Shown: positions 10,889-20,273, numbered from the stretch's first letter. The stretch: DNA of 64,000 nucleotides from Planctomycetota bacterium (GCA_023417655.1 JAEZFD010000038.1:1-64000); one strand, 5' to 3'. Notes: generated by a model not told the origin, from the letters alone. Numbers and translations: made by a program.

Positions 10889-11110
10889 ATGCCTTTGAAA
10901 TCAGAAACGCTGCAGCAGCAGCTGACACGCGCCCAGGGAATCCGTAGCGAGATCGAAAAAGGTCTCGGCGACAAGACCGCAAAGAAGCAGACCAACTGGC
11001 GTCGCGCTGACGCTCGCGTTCGCCAGATCGAAAGCCGTCTGCAGGCCAACACCCTGCTGAAGGGGACCGCCGGCGAATCAGAAGCCGCCAACGACGCCGA
11101 CCAGGAATAG
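10889..11110 (+). CDS. Small hypothetical protein, probably helical
   Basis: 73 residues, rich in Gln, Arg, Lys, Ala and Glu, with no hydrophobic segment. The composition and spacing suggest two amphipathic helices (about 5-25 and 35-55) and an acidic tail. The family is not recognised. It is likely real because it is followed 25 bp later by a strong terminator and sits in a gap that otherwise holds nothing. The Shine-Dalgarno sequence is weak (GAAAGAAA). It stands between prfB and the efflux genes. Confidence 0.6.
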   Translation: MPLKSETLQQQLTRAQGIRSEIEKGLGDKTAKKQTNWRRADARVRQIESRLQANTLLKGTAGESEAANDADQE

Positions 11111-11135
11111 TTCTGGTCTCATTGATTGATTTCTT

Positions 11136-11190
11136 GAGCCGTGCGGCTTCGGGCATTGAAGAATGTCCACCGCACGGCTCTTTCTTTTTC
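11136..11190 (+). terminator. Rho-independent terminator
   Basis: An 11-bp perfect stem, GAGCCGTGCGG (11136-11146) with CCGCACGGCTC (11170-11180), is followed by TTTCTTTTTC. It ends the transcript of the small helical protein and possibly of prfB, and separates them from the efflux genes. Confidence 0.88.
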
Positions 11191-11372
11191 TATTGCTCTC
11201 CCGGGAACTGGCACGAACTCTGCTCTGCCATCTGCACGTTGTCAGCGCTCATCCGAAGCTGACTGCAGAATTGCTGCCCGCTCAGATCGGCTCTCATCGC
11301 ATTGCCTGTGCGAGTTCAAATTCTCAATGAACTCGCGGTCTTCCCGCGTCTTCCGCTTTCCGCAGTGATGGA

Positions 11373-12929
11373 ATGAATCCCATGGCTCCCGATACTGCAG
11401 AAACTTCTGTTCAAACGTCTTCCGCTGAGGCCACTCGCCCCGTCGCTGTCGCCTCCGCACCGGTCCCGCCATCTCCGAGGACTTCGTCGTCGGCAAAAGT
11501 TTTGCCATTCGCTCGAGGCAGATGGACAAAAATCGTCCTCTGCCTGGCAGGAGTGGTTCTGGGAATTGTCTTCTTGTTCCCCATGATTCTGACGGCACTG
11601 ACGACGGTTTCCACTGACGATGCCTATGTCGATGGACACGTCACGTTTGTTGCTCCTCGGGTGACGGGGCAGGTCCTTCGGGTTTTGGTCGACGACAACT
11701 ATCGCGTCCGAAAAGGCGACTTGCTGGTCGAGATCGATCCCGAACCGTTTCAGGTTCAGGTCGCAATCGCCCGGTCACAGCTCAGCGTCGCCGAATCCAA
11801 TCTGACGACAGCCCATGCTCAGGTGTTAGGTCTCGTCGGACAGACACGAGCCGCACGCTATGCCCTGGATCACGCCATCGAAACCGTTCGTGATACCGTC
11901 GCGTCATTACGTTCAGCGGTCGCACAGCGAAATGTTGAGAAGGCGAATGCCGTCCTCGCCGAGAAAGATTTCAATCGGTATCGGAACCTTCTCGCCGAGC
12001 AGGCGGCGACACAGGCCGACTTCGATATCTATTCAGCGAAGCTCGACACCGCCCGCAATCGGGTTGAAAGTGCCGAGCAACAGATTCAGGAGATTCGGGC
12101 CAAACTCGGACTTTCGGTGAATACGGAGAATCCGCTTGATGTGCCAGACAATCTGGAGCAGAACTTCTCACTCGTTCGGGAGGCCCTGTCCAATCTCCTG
12201 CAGTTTGCCGCCCAACTGGGTTATCAGCCGAAGTCGCTCCAGCTGAGTCCTAAGGAAGTGATCGAGCAGTTCTACCAACAGGACCCACAAGGAAATCTGG
12301 ACCACATCTATTCCCAATTGATTCCGAATGCACCTGCCATCAAACAGGCGGAGGCCCAGTTGCTGGAAGCCCGCAATCAACTGAGTCAGGCCGAGCTGAA
12401 TTTGCGTTACTGCAAGATCTATAGCGAAATCGATGGAGTCGTGACCCGACGGAATGTGAACCCGGGGAATTACCTACAAATCGGCCAAAGTCTGATGGCG
12501 GTGCGTTCGCTCAACGAGGTCTGGATCAACGCAAACTTCAAAGAGAATCAGCTCCGGAATCTGCGGATCGGGCAGCCGGTCGAGATGGAAGTCGACATGT
12601 ACGGCAACCGTCACAAGTTCAACGGTCGCATCAGCGGTTTCACCATGGGCACCGGGCAGACGCTGGCCCTTCTTCCTCCGCAAAACGCGACGGGGAACTT
12701 TGTGAAGATCGTGCAACGTCTGCCGGTCCGCATCGACGTCATTGACTATGACCCGGAAAAGCTCCCGCTCTTTGCAGGACTCTCTGTCGTTCCTTATGTC
12801 CGCTACAAGGAGCCGGCGACTGGCCCGAATGCTGGACGGTTCCTTCAGGAAGTCGGCGCTCCTCCTGATGAGTTCGCAGTATCAGACTCCCAGGACGTCG
12901 CCGCTTCAACGTCTGCAGGCACCGAGTGA
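11373..12929 (+). CDS. HlyD/EmrA-family membrane fusion protein
   Basis: 518 residues. A Pro/Ala-rich cytoplasmic tail (1-50) leads into one transmembrane helix (about 53-75). The periplasmic part starts with the biotinyl-lipoyl-like segment after STDDAYVDGHV (80-90), followed by a long helical hairpin (about 125-330) and a return to the beta-barrel domain containing GVVTRRNVNPGNYLQ. This is the EmrA layout; such adaptors link an inner-membrane pump to the outer membrane. The DHA2-family pump gene follows after 74 bp on the same strand. The helical hairpin seems longer than in E. coli EmrA. The start may be ATG 11373 or 11382. The substrate cannot be told from sequence. Confidence 0.92.
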   Translation: MNPMAPDTAETSVQTSSAEATRPVAVASAPVPPSPRTSSSAKVLPFARGRWTKIVLCLAGVVLGIVFLFPMILTALTTVSTDDAYVDGHVTFVAPRVTGQVLRVLVDDNYRVRKGDLLVEIDPEPFQVQVAIARSQLSVAESNLTTAHAQVLGLVGQTRAARYALDHAIETVRDTVASLRSAVAQRNVEKANAVLAEKDFNRYRNLLAEQAATQADFDIYSAKLDTARNRVESAEQQIQEIRAKLGLSVNTENPLDVPDNLEQNFSLVREALSNLLQFAAQLGYQPKSLQLSPKEVIEQFYQQDPQGNLDHIYSQLIPNAPAIKQAEAQLLEARNQLSQAELNLRYCKIYSEIDGVVTRRNVNPGNYLQIGQSLMAVRSLNEVWINANFKENQLRNLRIGQPVEMEVDMYGNRHKFNGRISGFTMGTGQTLALLPPQNATGNFVKIVQRLPVRIDVIDYDPEKLPLFAGLSVVPYVRYKEPATGPNAGRFLQEVGAPPDEFAVSDSQDVAASTSAGTE

Positions 12930-13003
12930 GCAAAGCCGCCTGGTTGCGTTCCATATTCGCACTTTCGTGCTGACTCTTCCCCCCTATCTCGGGATGGAAG
13001 GAA

Positions 13004-14617
13004 ATGACCGTGTCTACTAATGCTGGAACCACCTCTGCCGTCCCGCGGGTAATTAATCCCTGGATCATTGCGCTTGCGGTCGTCGTCCCGACGTTCATGG
13101 AAGTGCTCGACACCACAATTGCGAACGTGGCGCTGCGCTATATCGCAGGTGGCCTGTCTGCGGCCGTGACTGACAGCGAATGGGTGATTACCAGTTATCT
13201 CGCGGCGAACGCGACCGTGCTGCCGATCTCAGGGTGGCTGTCGACCCGGTTCGGCAGACGGAATTACTTTCTTGGGTCGATCGCTCTCTTCACCATTGCT
13301 TCGGCGCTCTGCGGGATGGCTACCAGCCTTGAAGAACTGATTCTCTTCCGCATTCTTCAAGGACTCGCGGGAGGAGGGCTGCAACCATCGAGTCAGGCGA
13401 TCCTGCTGGACACCTTTCCTCGCGAGCGGCAGTCGGCCGCGATGACCATGTTCGGAGTCGCCGCCCTTCTCGCCCCGGTTGTCGGCCCGACACTGGGGGG
13501 CTATCTGACGGTGAACTATGAATGGCGCTGGATCTTCTACATCAACATTCCGATCGGATTGCTTGCGCTGGGAATGGGGATGCTCGTGCTGCGGGATCCA
13601 GATTATCTCATTCAAGCTCGCGAAGAGATGAAACGGGAGAAGGGCCATTTCGACGGGATTGGGCTGAGCGTGCTCATCCTCGCCATTTCCTCATGGGAAA
13701 TCCTGCTCAGCAAAGGTCAGGAATGGGACTGGTTTGGAGACACCCGATGGCGCATTCACGTGCTGGTGGCCTGCTTCGTCTTCGGACTCATTTTCCTGAT
13801 CTGGCATGAACTGCGAAGTCCGAATCCGATTATCAATTTCCGTCCGTTGCGGGAACGAAATTTCGCCTCGGCCTGTATCATCTGTTTCTGTGCCTATGGG
13901 GTCCTCTACGGGGCCAGCACCACTCTTCCGAATCTCCTTCAAACTCAATTCGGTTATGACGCTCTCGCTTCAGGGCTGGTGATTTCTCCATCGGGATTGT
14001 TCGCCATCATTTCCATGCTCATCGTCGGCTCAATCCTCGGTCGAGGTGCGGATGCCCGATGGTTCGTGTTCGTCGGCCTGATCATCATGGCCGCCGGGTG
14101 CTATTGGATGGTGCTGTTCAATCTGGATGTCGGCCCCTGGCAGTTAATCTGGCCCCGTATTGTTCTGATCATTGGTTTGTCGACGCTGTTCGCCCCGTTG
14201 AATGTGGCGGCATACATGTACACCCCACGAGAACTCAGGGCCTCGGCGGTCGGTCTGTTCGCGCTATTGCGAAATGAAGGAGGGAGCGTCGGGACGTCCA
14301 TGGCTCAAACCATGGAGATTCGCCGGGAGCAGTTTCACGTCAGCCGCGTCGGCGAGTTTCTGGATCCCCTGAACCCGACGGTGTCGACGTTCCTGTCCGA
14401 GACGCAGAAGATCTTTCAACAGATCGTCGGGGACCCGGTTCTGGCACATCAGATGGCTCTGCAGTCACTCGAGAATTTGCGGCAGCAGCAGGCAGCGTCA
14501 CTCTCGTTTTTTGATGACTTCTATCTGTTTGCCGTCATCGGAATCTGCCTGACGCCACTCGTCCTGCTCATGAAGCGTTCAGTTCCCGAGCAAGGGGCTC
14601 ACGTGGCGGCCGAGTAA
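13004..14617 (+). CDS. DHA2-family (EmrB-like) MFS drug efflux transporter
   Basis: 537 residues with about 14 predicted hydrophobic helices, the DHA2 arrangement. Motif C-like and motif D1-like segments are visible: FMEVLDTTIANVALRYI in helix 1, GWLSTRFGRRNYF between helices 2 and 3, and GGGLQPSSQ in helix 4. It sits 74 bp after the EmrA-like adaptor and starts at ATG 13004 with GGAAGGA close upstream. Together they should form an EmrAB-type proton-driven pump. No TolC-like gene or MarR-type regulator is adjacent, so the outer-membrane partner lies elsewhere. It converges on lptB. Confidence 0.94.
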   Translation: MTVSTNAGTTSAVPRVINPWIIALAVVVPTFMEVLDTTIANVALRYIAGGLSAAVTDSEWVITSYLAANATVLPISGWLSTRFGRRNYFLGSIALFTIASALCGMATSLEELILFRILQGLAGGGLQPSSQAILLDTFPRERQSAAMTMFGVAALLAPVVGPTLGGYLTVNYEWRWIFYINIPIGLLALGMGMLVLRDPDYLIQAREEMKREKGHFDGIGLSVLILAISSWEILLSKGQEWDWFGDTRWRIHVLVACFVFGLIFLIWHELRSPNPIINFRPLRERNFASACIICFCAYGVLYGASTTLPNLLQTQFGYDALASGLVISPSGLFAIISMLIVGSILGRGADARWFVFVGLIIMAAGCYWMVLFNLDVGPWQLIWPRIVLIIGLSTLFAPLNVAAYMYTPRELRASAVGLFALLRNEGGSVGTSMAQTMEIRREQFHVSRVGEFLDPLNPTVSTFLSETQKIFQQIVGDPVLAHQMALQSLENLRQQQAASLSFFDDFYLFAVIGICLTPLVLLMKRSVPEQGAHVAAE

Positions 14618-14665
14618 TCGCGGCACTGCGGAACCGGGGTCTCATCGACTTTCGCTGAAAAGGAC

Positions 14666-15514
14666 TTATGCAGCCTTTGGCTCCTGAGCAGCGGCTTCGA
14701 TTGCAGCCTCTTTCGCGGCTTCTTTTGCGACCGCATCCTTCCGGTCCTTATTCGGGCGGAAATTGGCCTTCTCTTCGATGATCGACCCGGCATCAAACCG
14801 ACGCCCGAAGTACTTGGCCTGTGCTTCAGGATGGTTTAGCACTGTCGCCACGTCGCCGCTGACCAGAACACGCCCGTCACAAATGATGTTACTTCGGTCG
14901 GTAATTGTCAGGGTCTCACGTTCGCGGTGGTCGGTCAGAAGGATCGAGATCCCGGAGTTTCTTAGATCGCCGATGATGTCCTGAATGTCGTTAATCGTCG
15001 TCGGGTCGATCCCGGTGAATGGTTCGTCGAGCAGAATGATTTTCGGCTCGCTCGCCAGGCAACGGGCAATTTCCAGTCGGCGACGCTCTCCCCCCGACAG
15101 GGTCGACGAGATCTGTTTGCGTTTCTTCTCGAGTCCGAACTGCTCAAGCAGGCGATTCACCCGCTTGATGCGGTCCTTTCGGGAAACCGGCAGAAACTCA
15201 AGAATCGCCGAGACATTCTGCTCAACGGTCAGCTTCGTAAAGATGCTTTGATCTTGGGGCAGATAGCCCATGCCGTATCTGGCCCGTTTGTACATGGGCC
15301 AGTTAGTGACATCTTTGCCATTCAGCAGGACTCGCCCCTCGCTGGGAGCGGTCAGGCCGCAGGCCATGCGGAATGTTGTCGACTTGCCTGCTCCGTTCGG
15401 GCCGAGCAGCCCGACGATTTCGCCCGGCTCCACGTCGAAGGAAACACCGTCGACCGCCCGTTTCCCGCCGGGGTAAACCTTGGCCAGTCCGTGGCATTCC
15501 AGAATTGTCGACAT
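14666..15514 (-). CDS. lptB: LPS export ABC transporter ATP-binding protein LptB
   Basis: 282 residues. The ABC ATPase motifs are complete: Walker A GPNGAGKST (38-46), Q-loop YLPQD (84-88), signature LSGGE (139-143), Walker B IILLDEP (159-165) and H-loop TDH (194-196). The similarity to LptB is strong through residue 240. The last about 40 residues are Ala/Glu/Lys-rich and go beyond the usual LptB length of about 241. The start has AAGGA 6 bp upstream. LptB powers lipopolysaccharide extraction together with LptFG; no lptA, lptC or lptFG lies beside it here. A branched-chain amino acid transporter ATPase is the main alternative, but the family residues favour LptB. Confidence 0.9.
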   Translation of the reverse strand: MSTILECHGLAKVYPGGKRAVDGVSFDVEPGEIVGLLGPNGAGKSTTFRMACGLTAPSEGRVLLNGKDVTNWPMYKRARYGMGYLPQDQSIFTKLTVEQNVSAILEFLPVSRKDRIKRVNRLLEQFGLEKKRKQISSTLSGGERRRLEIARCLASEPKIILLDEPFTGIDPTTINDIQDIIGDLRNSGISILLTDHRERETLTITDRSNIICDGRVLVSGDVATVLNHPEAQAKYFGRRFDAGSIIEEKANFRPNKDRKDAVAKEAAKEAAIEAAAQEPKAA

Positions 15515-16239
15515 ACATCTTCCTTTGATTTCGTCGTCGGCTGCGGAGTTTAGGCGAGAACCGGGTATTGGCCAATGGGTTTTCGGGCCGATCTCCGTTT
15601 CCTCGTCTGTTCAGGCCCTTTGAAAGTGAAGAACTTGATGTTTTCTTCTCGTCGCCGGGGAATCGATCGAAGGACTTCGATCGTTTGCACTGACACAACT
15701 CCTTTCCGCGATCGAATCTAAAAATTCCGCAGGATGGAGACTTCCCTTAGCACTGCTTTTTTTGAAGAATCAGATATCGAAGTAAATGGAGGGAGCCGCA
15801 AGCCTGATTGATCTGTTTTCCCTGTTGAAAAACAGGTCAATGACGCCTGGCAATGCACCGGATGGCCCCCAGATCGGCGATTTTTCCTCCCGCACAACCC
15901 CACGCTCTGAATGCGATTGATCGATTGTGCGGACTCGGGAAATTCTGACGTCGATGCAAGTCCCAGTGGTTGTGTAACGTCGTCTGGTCGATGATGAGAA
16001 GACTCTGAAAAGGGTCGAGCAGAATCGGTTCGGCGATCCGTTCCGAAAAGATCAGTCTTTCCGTCGTCCGTCGTTGCGTCCCCCCAATTGCAGGGGACTC
16101 AGAGCAGACTTGCGGACCGGCGAGATCAAGGAAAGCCAGACGAAGTCAGACTGAGCCAAGTCATTTCGGGCAAATTTTGTTCTGACCGCCAACTCGGAGG
16201 ACAGAACAGAACTTCGATAAGGCAGATCGGTACTGTTCC
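15515..16239. other. Long divergent intergenic region between lptB and the kinase gene
   Basis: 725 bp with no convincing reading frame on either strand. It should hold promoters for lptB (minus) and the kinase (plus). I see a weak CTGTTTT/AAAACAG inverted repeat near 15813-15835 and no RNA gene signature. lptA/lptC genes, often upstream of lptB, are not present here. Confidence 0.5.
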
Positions 16240-17067
16240 ATGAGAGGCGAGATCACCTTGTCGATCCGGACCCGGCAAAAACTCGGAAAATATCGCATCG
16301 AGAAGCGTCTCAGCGAGGGAGGCTTCGCGACGGTTTACCGGGCATTCGACACCATCGAGGGAATCCACGTCGCCCTGAAGATTCCTCGGGCGATGAAGAC
16401 CTCAGAAGAAGCGCTGCGTGACTTTCGGCGTGAAGTCCGGCTCGCAGCCAAGCTCGAACATCCCAACATCCTCCCGCTCAAGGATGCCTCGCTGATTGAT
16501 GACTATTTTGTCATCACGTTTCCACTCGGAGAACGCACGCTCGCTGACCGGCTTTCCCGTCGCGTTTCCTTGCGTTCGGCACTCTCACTCTCCGAGCAGA
16601 TTCTGGAAGCACTGGCTTATGCGCATCAGCAGCACATCATCCATTGCGATGTGAAACCAGAAAACATGGTGCTGTTCGCGGGAGACCGGTTGCGGCTCGG
16701 CGACTTCGGCATTGCGAAATTTGCCCAGAAGACAATTCAGGGCTCCGGTACCGGAACACTGGGATACATGGCCCCTGAACAGGCGATGGGAAAGCCGTCC
16801 CAACGTTCCGACGTCTTCTCGGCAGGATTGATCATTTACCGGATGCTGACAGGGGAATGGCCGGAGTGGCCATATTCCTGGCCTCCTCCAGCAATTTCGA
16901 AACTCCGTGCCCGGGTGCATCCCGATTTTATTGCGTTCATTCAGAAGGCCATCGAAGTCGATCCAAAAAGGCGGTTTCGCGATGCCGAACAAATGCGAAA
17001 CGCCTTTCTTCGTCTGAAACCGAGGGTCCTGAATTATGCCGAGCGACGTCGACGCCGGTCAGCCTGA
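16240..17067 (+). CDS. Hanks-type Ser/Thr protein kinase, catalytic domain only
   Basis: 275 residues, nearly all kinase domain. Glycine-rich loop at 24-33 (LSEGGFATVY), ATP-anchoring Lys47 (VALK), alpha-C Glu65, catalytic loop HCDVKPEN with Asp137, Lys139 and Asn142, DFG at 155-157 and APE at 178-180. The usual HRD arginine is Cys136, so it is a non-RD kinase and probably not controlled by activation-loop phosphorylation. There is no transmembrane helix or sensor domain, so it is a soluble cytoplasmic kinase. The C-terminus is Arg-rich. Its last 32 bp overlap the start of a PP2C phosphatase gene, so the two are co-expressed and likely act on the same targets. The Shine-Dalgarno for 16240 is weak; a TTG at 16258 is possible. 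Confidence 0.93.
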   Translation: MRGEITLSIRTRQKLGKYRIEKRLSEGGFATVYRAFDTIEGIHVALKIPRAMKTSEEALRDFRREVRLAAKLEHPNILPLKDASLIDDYFVITFPLGERTLADRLSRRVSLRSALSLSEQILEALAYAHQQHIIHCDVKPENMVLFAGDRLRLGDFGIAKFAQKTIQGSGTGTLGYMAPEQAMGKPSQRSDVFSAGLIIYRMLTGEWPEWPYSWPPPAISKLRARVHPDFIAFIQKAIEVDPKRRFRDAEQMRNAFLRLKPRVLNYAERRRRRSA

Positions 17068-18007
17068 ATCGACTGACGTCCCGATGTTCGAACATGTTGT
17101 GAGCGATGCCCTCGCGTTGAATTCCAGCGTCTCGATATCCGGCCAACCAGCCCGGCATACTCCCCCCCTGCCTGCGGTGGAAGAAGCTCCTTTGGGCCCC
17201 GGTCGGGCTGCCTGGATCACAGCCGCCTCACCTTTCAAGAACGGCCTCAACGAGGACGCCGTCGCTCATCTCCCGTTGGGCGCCGAACAGGGACTCCTGA
17301 TGGTTGCTGACGGGCTGGGAGGTCATAAAGATGGCCATCACGCCTCTCAGTTGATCCGATCGCTGCTGATGAAAACCGCCCGACAGTTTGTCCGTCGGCC
17401 TCCTCCGCTGATGATCAGTAAAGTGGTGCCGATCCCGGAACGGCCCCGCCACGGCGTGCCCTCGCAAAACGATCTCCGGACGCCGATTCTCGACGCCATT
17501 GAACTCGCGAATCGACGTCTGCTGCGATCCCGGGCGGGTTCGGCAACAACCTTGGCTCTGGTCGAGGTAAACGGTCGACAGGTTCGCTCTTATCACATCG
17601 GTGATTCCGAAATTCTGGTTGTCAGCCAGCGGGGACGCCTCAAATTTTCGAGCGTCTCTCATTCTCCCATTGGCTATGCAGTGGAGTCAGGAATTCTGAC
17701 GGAAGAACAGGCACTGTTTCACCCGGACCGCCATCTGGTTTCGAATGTCATCGGAAGCGAGCAAATGTCAGTCGAATTGGGCCCGTGGATGACGCTGGCC
17801 CCCCGTGACACGGTGCTGATCGCTTCGGACGGGTTGTTCGACAACTTGATGCAGTACGAAATCATCGAATTGATTCGCAAAGGGAAACTCGCAGAGAGCC
17901 TGCAGGAACTGGCGAGCATGGCCTGGCAGCGTATGCTTCACCCCGAAGGCGACTGTCCGAGCAAGCCGGACGATCTCAGTATTCTCGCCTATCGCACTCA
18001 GGCCTGA
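17036..18007 (+). CDS. PP2C-family protein phosphatase
   Basis: 323 residues. Metal-dependent Ser/Thr phosphatase motifs: NEDA with Glu73/Asp74, VADGLGGH with Asp92 and Gly93, HIGDSEI (187-193), IASDGLFD with Asp265, and PDDLS near 311-315. The first about 55 residues are a low-complexity leader without a motif. Between the motifs II and V there is an insert (about 120-150) rich in Pro and Arg. It overlaps the kinase gene by 32 bp in another frame, the usual sign of coupled translation of a kinase/phosphatase pair. It ends tail-to-tail with a glycosyltransferase gene, the two stop codons lying in one 12-bp palindrome (17997-18008). Confidence 0.93.
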   Translation: MPSDVDAGQPESTDVPMFEHVVSDALALNSSVSISGQPARHTPPLPAVEEAPLGPGRAAWITAASPFKNGLNEDAVAHLPLGAEQGLLMVADGLGGHKDGHHASQLIRSLLMKTARQFVRRPPPLMISKVVPIPERPRHGVPSQNDLRTPILDAIELANRRLLRSRAGSATTLALVEVNGRQVRSYHIGDSEILVVSQRGRLKFSSVSHSPIGYAVESGILTEEQALFHPDRHLVSNVIGSEQMSVELGPWMTLAPRDTVLIASDGLFDNLMQYEIIELIRKGKLAESLQELASMAWQRMLHPEGDCPSKPDDLSILAYRTQA

Positions 18008-19185
18008 GCGTTTGCCTGAGCAGCCTGTTTGCGGGAGTACTCTTGGCGAATGAGATCGGCGTACCGCTGTAGCATGCGCTCAGTTGTGTACTCATTCCGC
18101 ATCTTCATTGCGGCGGCCGTTCCAATGCGTTCCGCTTCAGCCGGATCCTGCAGAAGCCGGGTGGAGTACTGCGTGAAGCCAGCGCTGTCTCCCGGATTGA
18201 CGAGATACCCATCCACTCCATGCTGAATCAGCTCGCGATTCGGCGGAATGTCACTGGCGATCACCGGCTTTCCGCAGGCCATGGCCTCCATCAGGCTGTT
18301 TGACATCCCTTCAAAGCGACTGGCCAGCCAGAAGACATCGACATGGTGAAGCAGTTGGGCCGCGGAGCTTTGGTGCCCCAAAAAACGGACGTGCTTGATC
18401 ATCTCCAGTTGTTTGGCCGTCTGGACGAGATTTTCGCGTTCCGGCCCTTCTCCAATTAACAACAGATAAGCCTTCGGGTTGCCCTGTCGGAGAAGCTGCA
18501 TCGCCCACAGCAGAGTCGGAAGATCTTTCTGCGGAGCCAGTCGCCCGACAAACGCAGTCAGACGTGCATCTTCAGGGAGATCCCAGCGTTTCAGAAACTC
18601 CGCCCGAGACATCTCAGGTAAGGCAGGGACTTCAACCCCATTGGGAATGACCGACATGACGTCAACGGGATATCCCAGCCCCCCATAGAACTCACAGACG
18701 CTCTGCGAGTTTCCGATTAATCGATCCGTTCGCGGGATCAATATCCGATCCAGCCGGGTTTGCCAGCCGGACTTCCAGGAATCGACGCATCGCTCGGAAA
18801 TCAGCGTCACCGGGCGGAAAGGGAGTCCCACTGTCGCCAGGCGGACTGCGGAGTTCGCCGAGAACAGACAGGAAAGAATGACGTCCGGCTGAAAGTCCTT
18901 CAGCGCGCGACGCACGTCGAGCAGGTTTCGGAAATCGAACCGGCCCCGCTTCCGCAGGATTGTGCAGGGAATTCCGGCCTCCCGCAGCAAAGATTCGTAT
19001 GCCCCTCCCCGGGACAGCGCAAGGACATGAACGTCGAATTCATTGCGAGGCAATCCCGTCGCGAGCAAAGCAAACTGTTTCTCTGCCCCGGATTGATCCA
19101 GCGTCGGGATGACGATCTGCAGTTTGATCAAAGAAGAACGTTCCGTCGGCGATGCCGGGAGCTCTGAAATCCGCATTGTGTTCAC
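17998..19185 (-). CDS. Glycosyltransferase family 4 (GT-B fold)
   Basis: 395 residues. The N-terminal Rossmann half begins with LQIVIPTLDQSGAEKQ, and the C-terminal half carries AFVGRLAPQKDLPTLL and the E-x7-E-like FEGMSNSLMEAMACGKPVIAS region of retaining GT4 enzymes. No transmembrane segment is seen, so it probably acts at the cytoplasmic face on a polysaccharide or lipid-linked sugar; donor and acceptor are unknown. Its GTG start (19185) overlaps the stop of the upstream small lipoprotein gene by 4 bp (GTGA), suggesting coupling; an ATG at 19176 is an alternative. The 3' end overlaps the convergent phosphatase gene by 10 bp. Confidence 0.92.
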   Translation of the reverse strand: MNTMRISELPASPTERSSLIKLQIVIPTLDQSGAEKQFALLATGLPRNEFDVHVLALSRGGAYESLLREAGIPCTILRKRGRFDFRNLLDVRRALKDFQPDVILSCLFSANSAVRLATVGLPFRPVTLISERCVDSWKSGWQTRLDRILIPRTDRLIGNSQSVCEFYGGLGYPVDVMSVIPNGVEVPALPEMSRAEFLKRWDLPEDARLTAFVGRLAPQKDLPTLLWAMQLLRQGNPKAYLLLIGEGPERENLVQTAKQLEMIKHVRFLGHQSSAAQLLHHVDVFWLASRFEGMSNSLMEAMACGKPVIASDIPPNRELIQHGVDGYLVNPGDSAGFTQYSTRLLQDPAEAERIGTAAAMKMRNEYTTERMLQRYADLIRQEYSRKQAAQANAQA

Positions 19186-19628
19186 TGATAAATGATCGGA
19201 GCCGGGACCGCCGGGTTGGCCATCTGCGGACTCATCATCTGAGGCGGAGGAGACGCCATTCGGGGAGCCCCCATCTGCGGGCCCATCATCGGCGCCGCGG
19301 ACGACTGAACGGGAGTCGGCTGAGATCCACCGAAGTGCGATTTCAGGAACCCTGAATAGTAACGGTCTTTGACCTGCTGGGATTCAGAACGCTGCTGCAC
19401 AAAGCCCAAGGGCCGAAAGCCGACATTCGGGCCAAGACTCGCGTCAGGATAGGGGTCCTGCACCTGAGCGGCTCGACGTTGCACCTGCTCCGGGGGATAG
19501 AAGCAGGTTGGCATCTGGATTCGCTGTGAAGACAGACATCCCCCAGTGACCAGCATCAGGCTGGCGGCGAAAGTCAGGGTCAAACAAGCGGATTTCACGA
19601 CTGAACTCAGCAACTTGATGGGGGACAC
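19182..19628 (-). CDS. Small putative lipoprotein with Met/Pro-rich C-terminus
   Basis: 148 residues. A signal peptide (about 1-30) ends LVTGGC with Cys31 as the lipid anchor. The mature part has no recognised domain; residues about 105-145 are a low-complexity stretch of Pro, Met, Gln and Ala with repeats of the type PQM. It precedes the glycosyltransferase with a 4-bp overlap, so it may belong to the same envelope-related transcript. Family not recognised; function unknown. Confidence 0.75.
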   Translation of the reverse strand: MSPIKLLSSVVKSACLTLTFAASLMLVTGGCLSSQRIQMPTCFYPPEQVQRRAAQVQDPYPDASLGPNVGFRPLGFVQQRSESQQVKDRYYSGFLKSHFGGSQPTPVQSSAAPMMGPQMGAPRMASPPPQMMSPQMANPAVPAPIIYQ

Positions 19629-19678
19629 TTGCGGCAGTTTATACCGTAGGTCGCTGTTCTCTCCCAGACGAATTTCCG

Positions 19679-19909
19679 TCAGTCGAGGTCATGCGGAAGG
19701 TTGTCCGGGTCAATCGCCTGCTCGGCGACCTGACCAGGCTGCAACTTCTCAATAATGGCATAATCTCCTGAAATCCAACGGTAAAGATCGACCTGCTTGC
19801 AGCGAATGCTGCAAAACGGGAAGAGGGAAGAGTTTCCGTCGATTTCGATCGGAAGATCTTTTTCGCAAACCGGACAATCCAAGCGTCGAATCATGAAACA
19901 GGTCTGCAT
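19679..19909 (-). CDS. yacG: YacG-like zinc-binding protein
   Basis: 76 residues. Four cysteines form the YacG zinc-finger pattern: Cys12-x2-Cys15 and Cys33-x3-Cys37 (CPVC and FCSIRC), followed by the conserved VDLYRW stretch. E. coli YacG binds GyrB and inhibits DNA gyrase. Family length is about 65. Met6 (19894) is an equally likely start, since both candidate codons lack a clear Shine-Dalgarno. It precedes the small lipoprotein and glycosyltransferase genes on the same strand by about 50 bp. Confidence 0.82.
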   Translation of the reverse strand: MQTCFMIRRLDCPVCEKDLPIEIDGNSSLFPFCSIRCKQVDLYRWISGDYAIIEKLQPGQVAEQAIDPDNLPHDLD

Positions 19910-20273
19910 TCAGGGAATTTAGTGAATTCAGCAAGTCGTCGATTGGAATAATACCATGAAGCCCTCACAATATTGAGTCGATTTTTGGTGTCTCAGTGGG
20001 TTTCGCGTCGACATAGAAGAACAAGACGCGATTGAGTTCCTGACCGAGCCGGGTCAATTCCCGATCCGAAGGGAATCTCGACAGTCAGACGCGTGACCTG
20101 ATAGTCTGACTGGATATTCGGAGTGAGGCAATTTCCGCAGTCTGTGCGGTCAGCAGCACTCGACAGGTCTGGCGATTCCTTCCTGTGAACCTGATCCCGG
20201 TTGACAGGCTCTGTCCCGCAGAAGCCGGAATTCGCCGATGAGTTGTATTGTCATTTTTTGCAGGGAGCCTGAT

